From Faecalibacter bovis (GTDB taxonomy: Bacteria > Bacteroidota > Bacteroidia > Flavobacteriales > Weeksellaceae), in assembly GCF_017948305.1 (NCBI RefSeq), contig NZ_CP072842.1, forward strand, positions 722,001 to 786,000: 64,000 bases of DNA. Reading direction: 5' to 3'. Below, piece after piece: positions 27,721-35,173 of this stretch. The stretch's first letter is position 1; every line of letters begins with the position of its first letter. The position numbers were made by a program, and so were the translations under genes. The notes under the pieces are model-generated. The model worked only from the letters and a program-made list of their open reading frames with translations, made no database searches and was not told the origin of the DNA.

Positions 27721-27815
27721 GATCTAATGTGTTCAAATAATTATAATTAAAGTAGTTCAGTTGCTAAGAAGTAATTTAAAACCTTACGTCTTAGAACTTA
27801 GAACTTGTAACTATT
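27709..27815 (+). repeat. his-operon repeat D (right flank of the four-helix-bundle gene)
   Basis: It contains left-type sequence TCTAGGACTTAAGATCTAA (27710-27728) over the end of the inserted gene. About 50 bases without repeat follow, then a right arm CCTTACGTCTTAGAACTTA (27782-27800) and GAACTTGTAAC before the hisF ATG. GTCTTAGAACTTA is identical over 13 bases to element A's right end (22462-22474). Confidence 0.7.
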
Positions 27816-28568
27816 ATGCTGAAGAAAAGAATCATCCCCTGTCTCGACATCAAAGATGGAAGAACAGTAAAAGGAGTTAATTTCGAAGGATTACGCGACG
27901 CCGGAGATCCAGTAGAATTGGCAAAGAAATATGTAGAAGAAGGCGCTGACGAATTGGTGTTTTTGGATATTACAGCGACAATTGAAAAACGTAAAACCTT
28001 AGCTGAAATGGTTAAGAAAATTGCGGCGGCGATAAATATTCCATTTACAGTTGGTGGCGGAATCAATTCGGTTGAAGATGCTTCGGCTGTAATCCAAGCA
28101 GGTGCAGATAAAGTATCTGTAAATTCTTCTGCGGTGAAAAATCCTCAATTGGTGGCTGATTTAGCGGCTCGTTTTGGATCCCAATGTGTGGTGGTTGCAG
28201 TAGATACTCGCGACGTCAATGGAACGCAAAAAGTGTTTGTCAGCGGTGGAAAAATTGAAACCGATTGGGAAACGTTAGATTGGGTAAAGAAAGTGGAAGA
28301 ATTAGGAGCTGGTGAGATTTTATTAACCTCAATGGATGGTGATGGAACAAAAGCTGGTTTCAAAATTGATATTACAAAAGCGGTTGCTGATGCGGTAAAT
28401 CTTCCGGTGATTGCTTCTGGTGGAGCAGGAAAAATGGAACATTTCACCGAAGTTTTTACCGAAACAAAAGCAAGTGGAGGGTTAGCCGCAAGTATTTTTC
28501 ACTTTGGTGAAATTCCAATCCCGACGCTTAAAAATTATTTAAAAGAACAAAACATTCCGATACGATGA
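27816..28568 (+). CDS. hisF: Imidazole glycerol phosphate synthase cyclase subunit HisF
   Basis: A TIM-barrel cyclase of 250 residues that pairs with HisH to make imidazole glycerol phosphate and AICAR. The catalytic Asp residues are in [16 protein letters not shown] and [14 protein letters not shown]. Phosphate loops are VGGGINS and [11 protein letters not shown]. It overlaps hisIE by four bases. The gap from hisA, created by the four-helix-bundle gene and its repeats, is the only long interruption of the downstream half of the operon. Confidence 0.97.
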   Translation: MLKKRIIPCLDIKDGRTVKGVNFEGLRDAGDPVELAKKYVEEGADELVFLDITATIEKRKTLAEMVKKIAAAINIPFTVGGGINSVEDASAVIQAGADKVSVNSSAVKNPQLVADLAARFGSQCVVVAVDTRDVNGTQKVFVSGGKIETDWETLDWVKKVEELGAGEILLTSMDGDGTKAGFKIDITKAVADAVNLPVIASGGAGKMEHFTEVFTETKASGGLAASIFHFGEIPIPTLKNYLKEQNIPIR

Positions 28569-29176
28569 AAATCGATTTCACAAAAAGTAACGACGGATTA
28601 GTTCCTGTTGTTATTCAAAATTACCTCAACAATCAAGTGTTGATGTTGGGTTATATGAACGAAGAAGCTTTTACAAAAACAGAAGAATTAGGAAAAGTAA
28701 CATTCTATTCTCGTTCAAAAAATAGATTATGGACAAAAGGTGAAGCATCAGGAAACTTTTTAGAAGTAAAATCCATCGCGATTGATTGCGACAACGATAC
28801 AATTTTAATCAAAGCAAAACCTTTTGGACCAACGTGTCATACAGGTTCTACAACTTGTTTCAACGAAGTTTCGAATCGTGGATTTGTTTATGAATTAGAA
28901 CAAACGATTAATGATCGAATCGATTTAGCGGAAGACAAAGATTCATACACGTATAAATTATACAACAAAGGAATCAATAAAATTGCGCAGAAAGTCGGTG
29001 AAGAAGCCGTTGAAATTGTGATCGAAGCCAAAGACAACAACGACGACTTATTCTTAGGTGAAGCAGCCGATTTGATGTATCACTATTTAATTCTTTTAAA
29101 AGCGAAAGGATTTAAATTAGAAGACGTTGAAAACATACTGAAATCAAGAGAAAATGGTCCAAGAAGACCAGAATAA
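28565..29176 (+). CDS. hisIE: Bifunctional phosphoribosyl-AMP cyclohydrolase / phosphoribosyl-ATP pyrophosphatase HisIE
   Basis: A 203-residue fusion catalysing steps 2 and 3 of the pathway. The cyclohydrolase part (about 1-105) has zinc and magnesium ligands in [12 protein letters not shown] and [12 protein letters not shown]. The pyrophosphatase part (about 115-203) has [16 protein letters not shown] and [10 protein letters not shown]. It is the last gene of the operon, with a terminator directly after. Confidence 0.96.
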   Translation: MKIDFTKSNDGLVPVVIQNYLNNQVLMLGYMNEEAFTKTEELGKVTFYSRSKNRLWTKGEASGNFLEVKSIAIDCDNDTILIKAKPFGPTCHTGSTTCFNEVSNRGFVYELEQTINDRIDLAEDKDSYTYKLYNKGINKIAQKVGEEAVEIVIEAKDNNDDLFLGEAADLMYHYLILLKAKGFKLEDVENILKSRENGPRRPE

Positions 29177-29181
29177 AAATT

Positions 29182-29212
29182 AAAAAGGGACTGCATTAGC
29201 AATCCCTTTTTT
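29182..29212 (+). terminator. Terminator after the his operon
   Basis: AAAAAGGGA and TCCCTTTTTT flank an inner TGC-ATTA-GCA stem with one C-A mismatch. A run of T follows on the plus strand. The A run on the other side may also serve the converging gene. Confidence 0.85.
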
Positions 29213-29232
29213 AAAATAAATCTATTAAATAA

Positions 29233-30567
29233 TTAATAAATTCCGATATAACGATTACCTGGCTTATTAATCAATTGCGCACCTTTTGTTACTTGATTAG
29301 TACGAGAATTAATAACATAAATATTACCATTTTGACCAGTTTCTGCAACAGCTACAAAAACTTCATCACCCACAACTGTGATTCCTTGGTATTGGCTAAA
29401 ATCTAAGTTTGCTTCATTTGGTAAAGTTACTTTTGTCGCAGTTTTATTATTTAAATCCAAACGTGCAATATAACCACCTGTACGAGAACCGTTAACAGAA
29501 ATCGAATAAATAGCATATCCAATTCCGTTTCCTGCGTATTTCCAAGTTTCAATATAACTATTAGTAACTCCTAATTTTTGATCCAAACTAAAATTGTACG
29601 AATTATCGTATTCGTTGTTCTGTCCTATTTTTAGAATGTAAGAACCACCTGAATTTTCTCGGTGAGTTGCCTGATAAACATTTCCGTCAGAAGCAACGTA
29701 AGACATTGGACTTCTATATCCACTATTATCTCCAGTTGAAATTGTAGAAGTGATGATACGTGGATTTTGTAATGAAGGATAATCTACAACCACAGTTTTA
29801 GTTCCTAAACGCTCAAAAGTTGATTGATTAGCCAAAGTTTCTGGATTTATTTTACGCATCCATGTCCCGATGTACGCTTTATTCCCTGCTTTGTTCACAA
29901 CCGGAGCATCTAAACGAAAAATGTGATAACCTTGCACTTCCTCTGCAGCTGATAAACGAAGATCATACTCAACAGAAGCTTTAATTCTTGGATTATTTAA
30001 ATCTAAAGAAATTACTGCTGCTGTACCTTTCGTACCTAAATATGTTGCGTTAGTTCCTTCCCCATTAAATAAGTTTATCACATTACCTATGTTAACCGCA
30101 ATTCCTGTACTTTCTTCTGCTTTTGCCCAACGTGGAGAAGTTCCAACATAAGAATCTGTTCGAATTTCAGAACCAACCATCGAAAAGGAATCTCCACCAT
30201 TTACTTGATATTTATTAAAAACACCTCCATCAGCGCCAGTATATTGAATATTGTATAAATATTTTCCATCGTTAGATGATTGTATTCGAGCAGTACGAGC
30301 AGATTTTACAGGGAATCCTTGGTCGAAGACATTAATCGTATGATTAGGGTTAATCGCATCTGATCTTTTTACACTGTAGACCATCATTCCGCCGTTCCCA
30401 TCACCAGGTTCAGTTTGCATTAATGCACCACCAATTGTTAAATATCTTTCATTAGTTGGATTTACGATTTCATTTCCTGCTCCTGCATCATCATCATTAC
30501 AACTTATCATTGCTAATGGTACAAAAAATGCACTACACATTAAAATTCTAAAGAATTTCTTTTTCAT
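29233..30567 (-). CDS. DUF4374 surface lipoprotein (XusB-like siderophore-binding protein)
   Basis: A 444-residue lipoprotein: a signal peptide with lipobox AMISC (Cys23), then an acidic start (NDDD) typical of surface-exposed lipoproteins in Bacteroidetes. The rest looks like a beta-propeller, with repeated segments such as GKYLYNIQY, NKAYIGTWMRK and NGIGYAIYSI. It resembles the DUF4374 family. Members are encoded beside TonB receptors, and one, XusB of Bacteroides thetaiotaomicron, captures iron-siderophore complexes. Here it lies 11 bases after the receptor gene. The substrate is inferred, not seen. Confidence 0.8.
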   Translation of the reverse strand: MKKKFFRILMCSAFFVPLAMISCNDDDAGAGNEIVNPTNERYLTIGGALMQTEPGDGNGGMMVYSVKRSDAINPNHTINVFDQGFPVKSARTARIQSSNDGKYLYNIQYTGADGGVFNKYQVNGGDSFSMVGSEIRTDSYVGTSPRWAKAEESTGIAVNIGNVINLFNGEGTNATYLGTKGTAAVISLDLNNPRIKASVEYDLRLSAAEEVQGYHIFRLDAPVVNKAGNKAYIGTWMRKINPETLANQSTFERLGTKTVVVDYPSLQNPRIITSTISTGDNSGYRSPMSYVASDGNVYQATHRENSGGSYILKIGQNNEYDNSYNFSLDQKLGVTNSYIETWKYAGNGIGYAIYSISVNGSRTGGYIARLDLNNKTATKVTLPNEANLDFSQYQGITVVGDEVFVAVAETGQNGNIYVINSRTNQVTKGAQLINKPGNRYIGIY

Positions 30568-30578
30568 AATTGTTTGTT

Positions 30579-32972
30579 TTATAATTTATTGATTGTATAA
30601 TTTAATTTTAAATAGAAGGCTCTACCTGGCTTTTGTGCAGCATAATTATCATAAACCTCTGCATTGAAAATATTTTTAGCATCGAAACTGACAATAAAAT
30701 TTTTGTTAGGAAATCTATAACTCAAACCTATATTTTGAGAAAATTGAACAGGTGTCCAGAAATAGTTGTTTTTGTACCAAACAGTGTTAAAGGAATCAAC
30801 ATAATTAAATGAATAATAAACATTTAAAACTGATTGATTTTGAAGTAAATCTTTCAAACGATATTGCACATTTCCGTTAAATGTGAAAAAAGGTTCATTC
30901 GGAACTTGACTTTTGTAGTATTGTGAATTTTTGTCCATGAAAAGCGAATTGAATTTTGAGAAATTCAAAACAATATTTAGATTTTTCTGATAGATGTAAT
31001 TCAATTCCGCTTCATAACCAATTGATCTTGCTTTTGTTAAATTTTCAAAAGGTTGCACTTCGGCACTTTGGTTAGATGTTGTACGTTCTGCTCTTTGCAC
31101 AATTCGATCTTTTACATTGCGTAAAAATCCATTGGCTGAAAGTGCTAATTCGTGATTTCCGAATTTGTAATTTGAAGTTCTAAAACCTAAATTAAAATTG
31201 TGACTAACCTCTGGATTTATTCCAAGATTTGCAGCAACATTATCGGCCTCGTCACCAAAAATTTCTCTTGCATCAGGCATTCTTACAGCTCTTTCTGCAG
31301 AAAATAAGATGTTAAATTTTTTAGATAAAGCATATGAAGTTGCAAGTCCGTAACCAAAAACTTCTTTATTATTTTGTAAGTAATCGATTGAAAAAACATC
31401 ATTGACAAGTTTGGGACGATATGTATTTGTTTGCTGGTGATAAAATTTACCAAAAACATTTGTTCTTAATCGTTTAGTAAACCATTCAGCTTCGTAATTT
31501 AAAGCACTTACATGTTTTGTTAAATCACTGTTTGACTCCATTCTCGATTCTAAAACATGCTTCATTTTATCATCATCATGTCTATCAAGCGTATAAAAAT
31601 TATGGTTGAAAGAGATTCGATGTTGATCCGAAATATTATAATTTAAACCCGCACGAAACGTATAAATTTTTCTATTAACAGTTAACATTTGAGGTTTTCC
31701 TTGCTGAGCGCCACCATCGCGTCTTCTCATTGGATTTCCATTAACGTCTAGCTGAATATTTCCGTCCCAGTTATAGGACCACGTAACCGTATCTTGTATA
31801 TATTGATCTCTGTCGCTGTAATTACCCGTAAAGTTTAAATCTAAATTTTTGATTAAGAAATCCTTCTTTTTATACACCAAACTAAATACGTTTGCATCCG
31901 ATTCAGTGAAACGACCTTTGTAAGGTCTTGTCATGTATAATCCGTGTTGAATTTCCTTGTAAGCGTGTGTAGAATTCAACCCAATAAAAAAACTATCAGC
32001 CCATTTTACGTTTGTAAAACCCGCTTCAATTCTACCTCCATACGTTTTGTACGCATCATTAAATCTTTTGTATTTACCGTAAGTTGTACTACCGTCTTGT
32101 TCAGTGATATGGGCAAACTTTCCGAAAATTTCATAATCGTTATCAGAATATGTATAAAAAGCTGAAACACGAGTGGTAAATCCATTCGATTTGTTTCGAT
32201 ACATTCCGTTAATATCAGTTTGAAACGTATTGAAAGATCCGTACGAAATTGCTGCTGATAGACTATTTTGAGAGATACCTTCTTTTAAAATAATATTAAT
32301 TGCTCCACCCAAATAATCTCCAGACAAATGTGCAGGTAAAACACCTTTATACACTTCAATCCTTTCAATCATTGCGGGTGGAATATTATTTAAATTAAAA
32401 GATGAACCATAAGTTGAAACATCAATACCATCTAAAAAAACACCAACTGAACGACCAGACATTCCGTTTAGATTATACTCAACACTTGAACCTACACCAC
32501 CACTTTGACGAACACGAACGCCGACCGTACGATCCAACAATTCGTTTGTTTGAATATTTCTTTTCGATGCTTCTTTAGTTTCGATCACATTTGCTGCAAA
32601 TCCTTTATTTTCAATCTCTTTTTTTAGTGATTTGTTTTTACGTATTTCTACTGTTTTTAATTTAATATTTTCTGCAGCCGATAATTCGACATCATAAACC
32701 AAATCGTTATTATCTACCGTAATAAAGAAAACTTCTTCTCGATCTCCGACTGTAACTTTTAACGAATATTCTCCATTAGCTACATCAGTAAATTTGTATT
32801 TACCATCTTTCCCTGATTTTGTAAATTTTGAAGTTTCATCACGTAACAACTGGATTCCTGATGCTTCTACAATTTGATTATTATTGTCGTAAACCGATCC
32901 AGAAATAGAATGCTGCGCATAAATTTGATTTGTTAATAAGAGTAATAAATAGAAGGTTAGTTTCTTAATCAT
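30579..32972 (-). CDS. TonB-dependent outer-membrane receptor (XusA-like)
   Basis: A TonB-dependent transporter of 797 residues from ATG 32972; a TTG at 33017 would add 15 residues before the clear signal peptide MIKKLTFYLLLLLTNQIYAQ. After it come a carboxypeptidase-regulatory-like domain (about 20-95), a plug (NELLDRTVGVRVRQSGGVGS to GAINIILKEG, about 145-235) and a 22-stranded type barrel. It is transcribed leftward together with the DUF4374 lipoprotein. An inverted repeat overlaps its promoter. Iron-siderophore or haem import is the likely role, from context. Confidence 0.9.
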   Translation of the reverse strand: MIKKLTFYLLLLLTNQIYAQHSISGSVYDNNNQIVEASGIQLLRDETSKFTKSGKDGKYKFTDVANGEYSLKVTVGDREEVFFITVDNNDLVYDVELSAAENIKLKTVEIRKNKSLKKEIENKGFAANVIETKEASKRNIQTNELLDRTVGVRVRQSGGVGSSVEYNLNGMSGRSVGVFLDGIDVSTYGSSFNLNNIPPAMIERIEVYKGVLPAHLSGDYLGGAINIILKEGISQNSLSAAISYGSFNTFQTDINGMYRNKSNGFTTRVSAFYTYSDNDYEIFGKFAHITEQDGSTTYGKYKRFNDAYKTYGGRIEAGFTNVKWADSFFIGLNSTHAYKEIQHGLYMTRPYKGRFTESDANVFSLVYKKKDFLIKNLDLNFTGNYSDRDQYIQDTVTWSYNWDGNIQLDVNGNPMRRRDGGAQQGKPQMLTVNRKIYTFRAGLNYNISDQHRISFNHNFYTLDRHDDDKMKHVLESRMESNSDLTKHVSALNYEAEWFTKRLRTNVFGKFYHQQTNTYRPKLVNDVFSIDYLQNNKEVFGYGLATSYALSKKFNILFSAERAVRMPDAREIFGDEADNVAANLGINPEVSHNFNLGFRTSNYKFGNHELALSANGFLRNVKDRIVQRAERTTSNQSAEVQPFENLTKARSIGYEAELNYIYQKNLNIVLNFSKFNSLFMDKNSQYYKSQVPNEPFFTFNGNVQYRLKDLLQNQSVLNVYYSFNYVDSFNTVWYKNNYFWTPVQFSQNIGLSYRFPNKNFIVSFDAKNIFNAEVYDNYAAQKPGRAFYLKLNYTINKL

Positions 32973-32986
32973 TGTTAAATTTTTCC

Positions 32987-33023
32987 CAAACCTAATATTT
33001 ATTTGGATTAAGTCCAAATAAAT
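32987..33023 (-). promoter_or_regulatory. Receptor promoter with overlapping 27-bp operator-like palindrome
   Basis: The minus strand reads TTTG (33018-33015), a 20-base spacer, then TAGGTTTG (32994-32987), a full Bacteroidetes -33/-7 promoter, 15 bases before the ATG. A perfect inverted repeat with 11-base arms, ATTTATTTGGA and TCCAAATAAAT, and a 5-base centre TTAAG, spans 32997-33023 and covers the -33 element and spacer. A repressor bound there would block polymerase. A metal-responsive repressor (Fur or DtxR type) is likely from the gene context; which one is not known. Confidence 0.7.
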
Positions 33024-33148
33024 TTAATTATCTGTAAATAATTTAATCTATTAATTTACAGACCTATATAAAATTTACACATTTAATGATATAATTCATT
33101 ATTTAGAATATTTATAATTAATGTTTAGAATTATTATAAATAATATCC

Positions 33149-33182
33149 TATTTTTGACTCTAAATAAAATTAGTCTAAATAA
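33149..33182 (+). promoter_or_regulatory. Promoter of the ankyrin-DUF2271-PepSY-ApbE operon with direct repeats
   Basis: TATTTTTG (33149-33156) matches the -7 consensus 52 bases before the ATG at 33208. Two direct repeats, ACTCTAAATAA (33157-33167) and AGTCTAAATAA (33172-33182), follow with a 15-base period. They resemble the right half, AGTCCAAATAA, of the receptor operator. Shared regulation of the divergent units is inferred. Confidence 0.45.
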
Positions 33183-33207
33183 TAATTAATTACATATACA
33201 CTATCAT

Positions 33208-34671
33208 ATGAAAAAAATATTCATTACTGTTGCGGTCTTGATAACATCATTTATACAAGCTCAAACAAATACGTTAATGGATGCAGCTTTTTGGAAGAAA
33301 AATCCAACAATTGAAGCTGTAAAAAATGAGATTTCAAAAGGAAATGATCCTTCCTTTCAGAATGGTGGATTTTTTGACCCAGTAGTAATTGCAATTAACA
33401 ATAAAGCAGATTTAGAAGTAATCAAATTCTTAATTGATCAGGAAGGAAATTCTGTTGATAAAAAAACACATCATTCACGTATTTATTTACAATGGGCGGC
33501 TGCAGCTGGAAATTTAGAATTAGTAAATTATTTATTAGCTAAAGGTTCAGATGTAAATTACATTGACAGTCATGGTGATGATGTTATTACTTACGCTGCA
33601 AGTGTTGGGAATAGCAATTTAGATGTTTATGATGCATTAATTAAAGCAGGTGCAAATCCTAAAATTAAAAGTGAAAGTGGTTCTAATTTAATCATGGAAT
33701 CCATCGCAAACGATAAGGATTTAAAGATTACAGAATATTTCGTATCAAAAGGATTAGCACTATCAGAAAAAGACAATGCAGGACGTACTGTTGCTGATTA
33801 TGCAGCGAAATTAGGAAACCTTACTATTATTGATAAGTTAGTTGCGAAAGGAATAAAACCTACAGATCAAGCTTTATTTTTTGCTACGCAAGGATCAAGA
33901 ACTAAGGAAAATGGTTTAGAAGTTTACGAAGAATTGGTAAATAAATATAAATTAAATCCAAAAGCTTTAAATCCAGAAGGGCAAACCATACTTCATGCTT
34001 TAGCTCGTCGTGGTAATCTAGATATTATTAATTATTTTATTGCAAAAGGTGCTGATGCTAAAATTATTGACAAAGAAGGAAACACTGCTTTAATGATAGC
34101 TTCTTCAGGTAAAAATTCAGAATTAGTTAAATTATTTTTAAGTAAAACAAACAATATAAATATTGTAAATAATAAAGTTGAATCTGCACTTACAAAAGCT
34201 GTTGCTACTGGCACTCCAGAAATCGTTACTTTTTTAATTCAAAATGGAGCTAAAACTAATCTTATTGATAAAGAAGGAAACAGTTTAGCAGCACATTGGT
34301 TTAATTCATTCAAACCAAAAGATGAAGCATTCCTTAAAAAGCATGAAATTCTATCCAAAAACGGAGTGGATTTTAAAGCAAAACAACACAAAGGTTCAAC
34401 ATTATTGCATTTGGCTGTAGACAAAGGAAATATAGAATTAGTGAATAAAGCAATTGAATTAGGTATTGATGTGAATGCACAAGATGAAGACGGAAATACT
34501 GCACTACACAAAGCTGCTTTAATCGCTAAAGATGACATCGTTTTAAAAGCGTTAGTAAAAGCTGGAGCTAAAAAAGACTTAAAAACTGAATTCGATGAAA
34601 CTGCTTATGATTTAGCTTCTCAAAACGATTTCTTATCAAAAAATAATGTATCTGCTGACTTTTTAAAATAA
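33208..34671 (+). CDS. Secreted ankyrin-repeat protein of the iron locus
   Basis: A 487-residue protein with a signal peptide (MKKIFITVAVLITSFIQAQ, cleavage near residue 19) followed by about ten to twelve ankyrin repeats. Clear ones include ELVNYLLAKGSDVNYIDSHG, NLDIINYFIAKGADAKIIDK and NIELVNKAIELGIDVNAQDE with the usual GNTALHKAA pattern. Ankyrin arrays bind proteins; in the periplasm this one may scaffold or protect the neighbouring redox proteins, but the partner is unknown. It is the first gene of the rightward operon, eight bases before the DUF2271 gene. Confidence 0.85.
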   Translation: MKKIFITVAVLITSFIQAQTNTLMDAAFWKKNPTIEAVKNEISKGNDPSFQNGGFFDPVVIAINNKADLEVIKFLIDQEGNSVDKKTHHSRIYLQWAAAAGNLELVNYLLAKGSDVNYIDSHGDDVITYAASVGNSNLDVYDALIKAGANPKIKSESGSNLIMESIANDKDLKITEYFVSKGLALSEKDNAGRTVADYAAKLGNLTIIDKLVAKGIKPTDQALFFATQGSRTKENGLEVYEELVNKYKLNPKALNPEGQTILHALARRGNLDIINYFIAKGADAKIIDKEGNTALMIASSGKNSELVKLFLSKTNNINIVNNKVESALTKAVATGTPEIVTFLIQNGAKTNLIDKEGNSLAAHWFNSFKPKDEAFLKKHEILSKNGVDFKAKQHKGSTLLHLAVDKGNIELVNKAIELGIDVNAQDEDGNTALHKAALIAKDDIVLKALVKAGAKKDLKTEFDETAYDLASQNDFLSKNNVSADFLK

Positions 34672-34679
34672 TTAAGAAG

Positions 34680-35171
34680 ATGAAATTTAACGTATTAAAA
34701 AAAATAATTGGATTAGTTGTACTATTAATGGCTACTGCCACTTTTGCGCAAACAACAAAATATAAAACCATGATTCAGATGGAAAATTACACAGGTAAAG
34801 AAGCCTATGTAGTGATTTCATTGATCAATCCTAAAGGACAATACGAAAAAACTTTAGCAGTTCTTGGACCTGATAACGAATGGTACAATACTTTAAAAGA
34901 ATGGCACAAATTTAATAGCAAGAAGAAAGAAAAACTAAACGGAATTACTGGAGCTTCTGTTGCTGGCGGAGCAAGAGCAACTCGAGTAATCGAATTTGAT
35001 ACAGCTAAACTTAATAAAGGTTACAAAATCCGATTCGAATCTGCAGTGGAGACTCAAAAATATGTAGTTAAAGATGCTGAAATTGCATTAACATCTGCCG
35101 CTTTAGACAACAAGGCTGGTATTAAAGGAACAGAATACATCAAAGCAGTTCGCTTTATTAAAGTACAATAA
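34680..35171 (+). CDS. DUF2271 periplasmic protein, possible flavinylation target
   Basis: A 163-residue protein with signal peptide (cleavage near ATFAQ, residue 24) matching the DUF2271 pattern: a beta-rich small domain with NEWYNTLKEWHKF and a conserved ITGASVAGGARATRV segment. TGAS at residues 90-93 resembles the [S/T]GA[T/S] motif to which ApbE attaches FMN, with Ser93 as possible acceptor, and apbE is two genes downstream. DUF2271, PepSY and ApbE genes are known to cluster. That this protein carries FMN is a hypothesis. It lies two bases before the PepSY gene. Confidence 0.75.
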   Translation: MKFNVLKKIIGLVVLLMATATFAQTTKYKTMIQMENYTGKEAYVVISLINPKGQYEKTLAVLGPDNEWYNTLKEWHKFNSKKKEKLNGITGASVAGGARATRVIEFDTAKLNKGYKIRFESAVETQKYVVKDAEIALTSAALDNKAGIKGTEYIKAVRFIKVQ

Positions 35172-35173
35172 AA

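Noticed and set aside
33097-33148. AT-rich palindromes between the receptor and ankyrin genes as additional operators
   Set aside because: In such AT-rich DNA short symmetric stretches are expected by chance; only the 11-bp-arm repeat is convincing.
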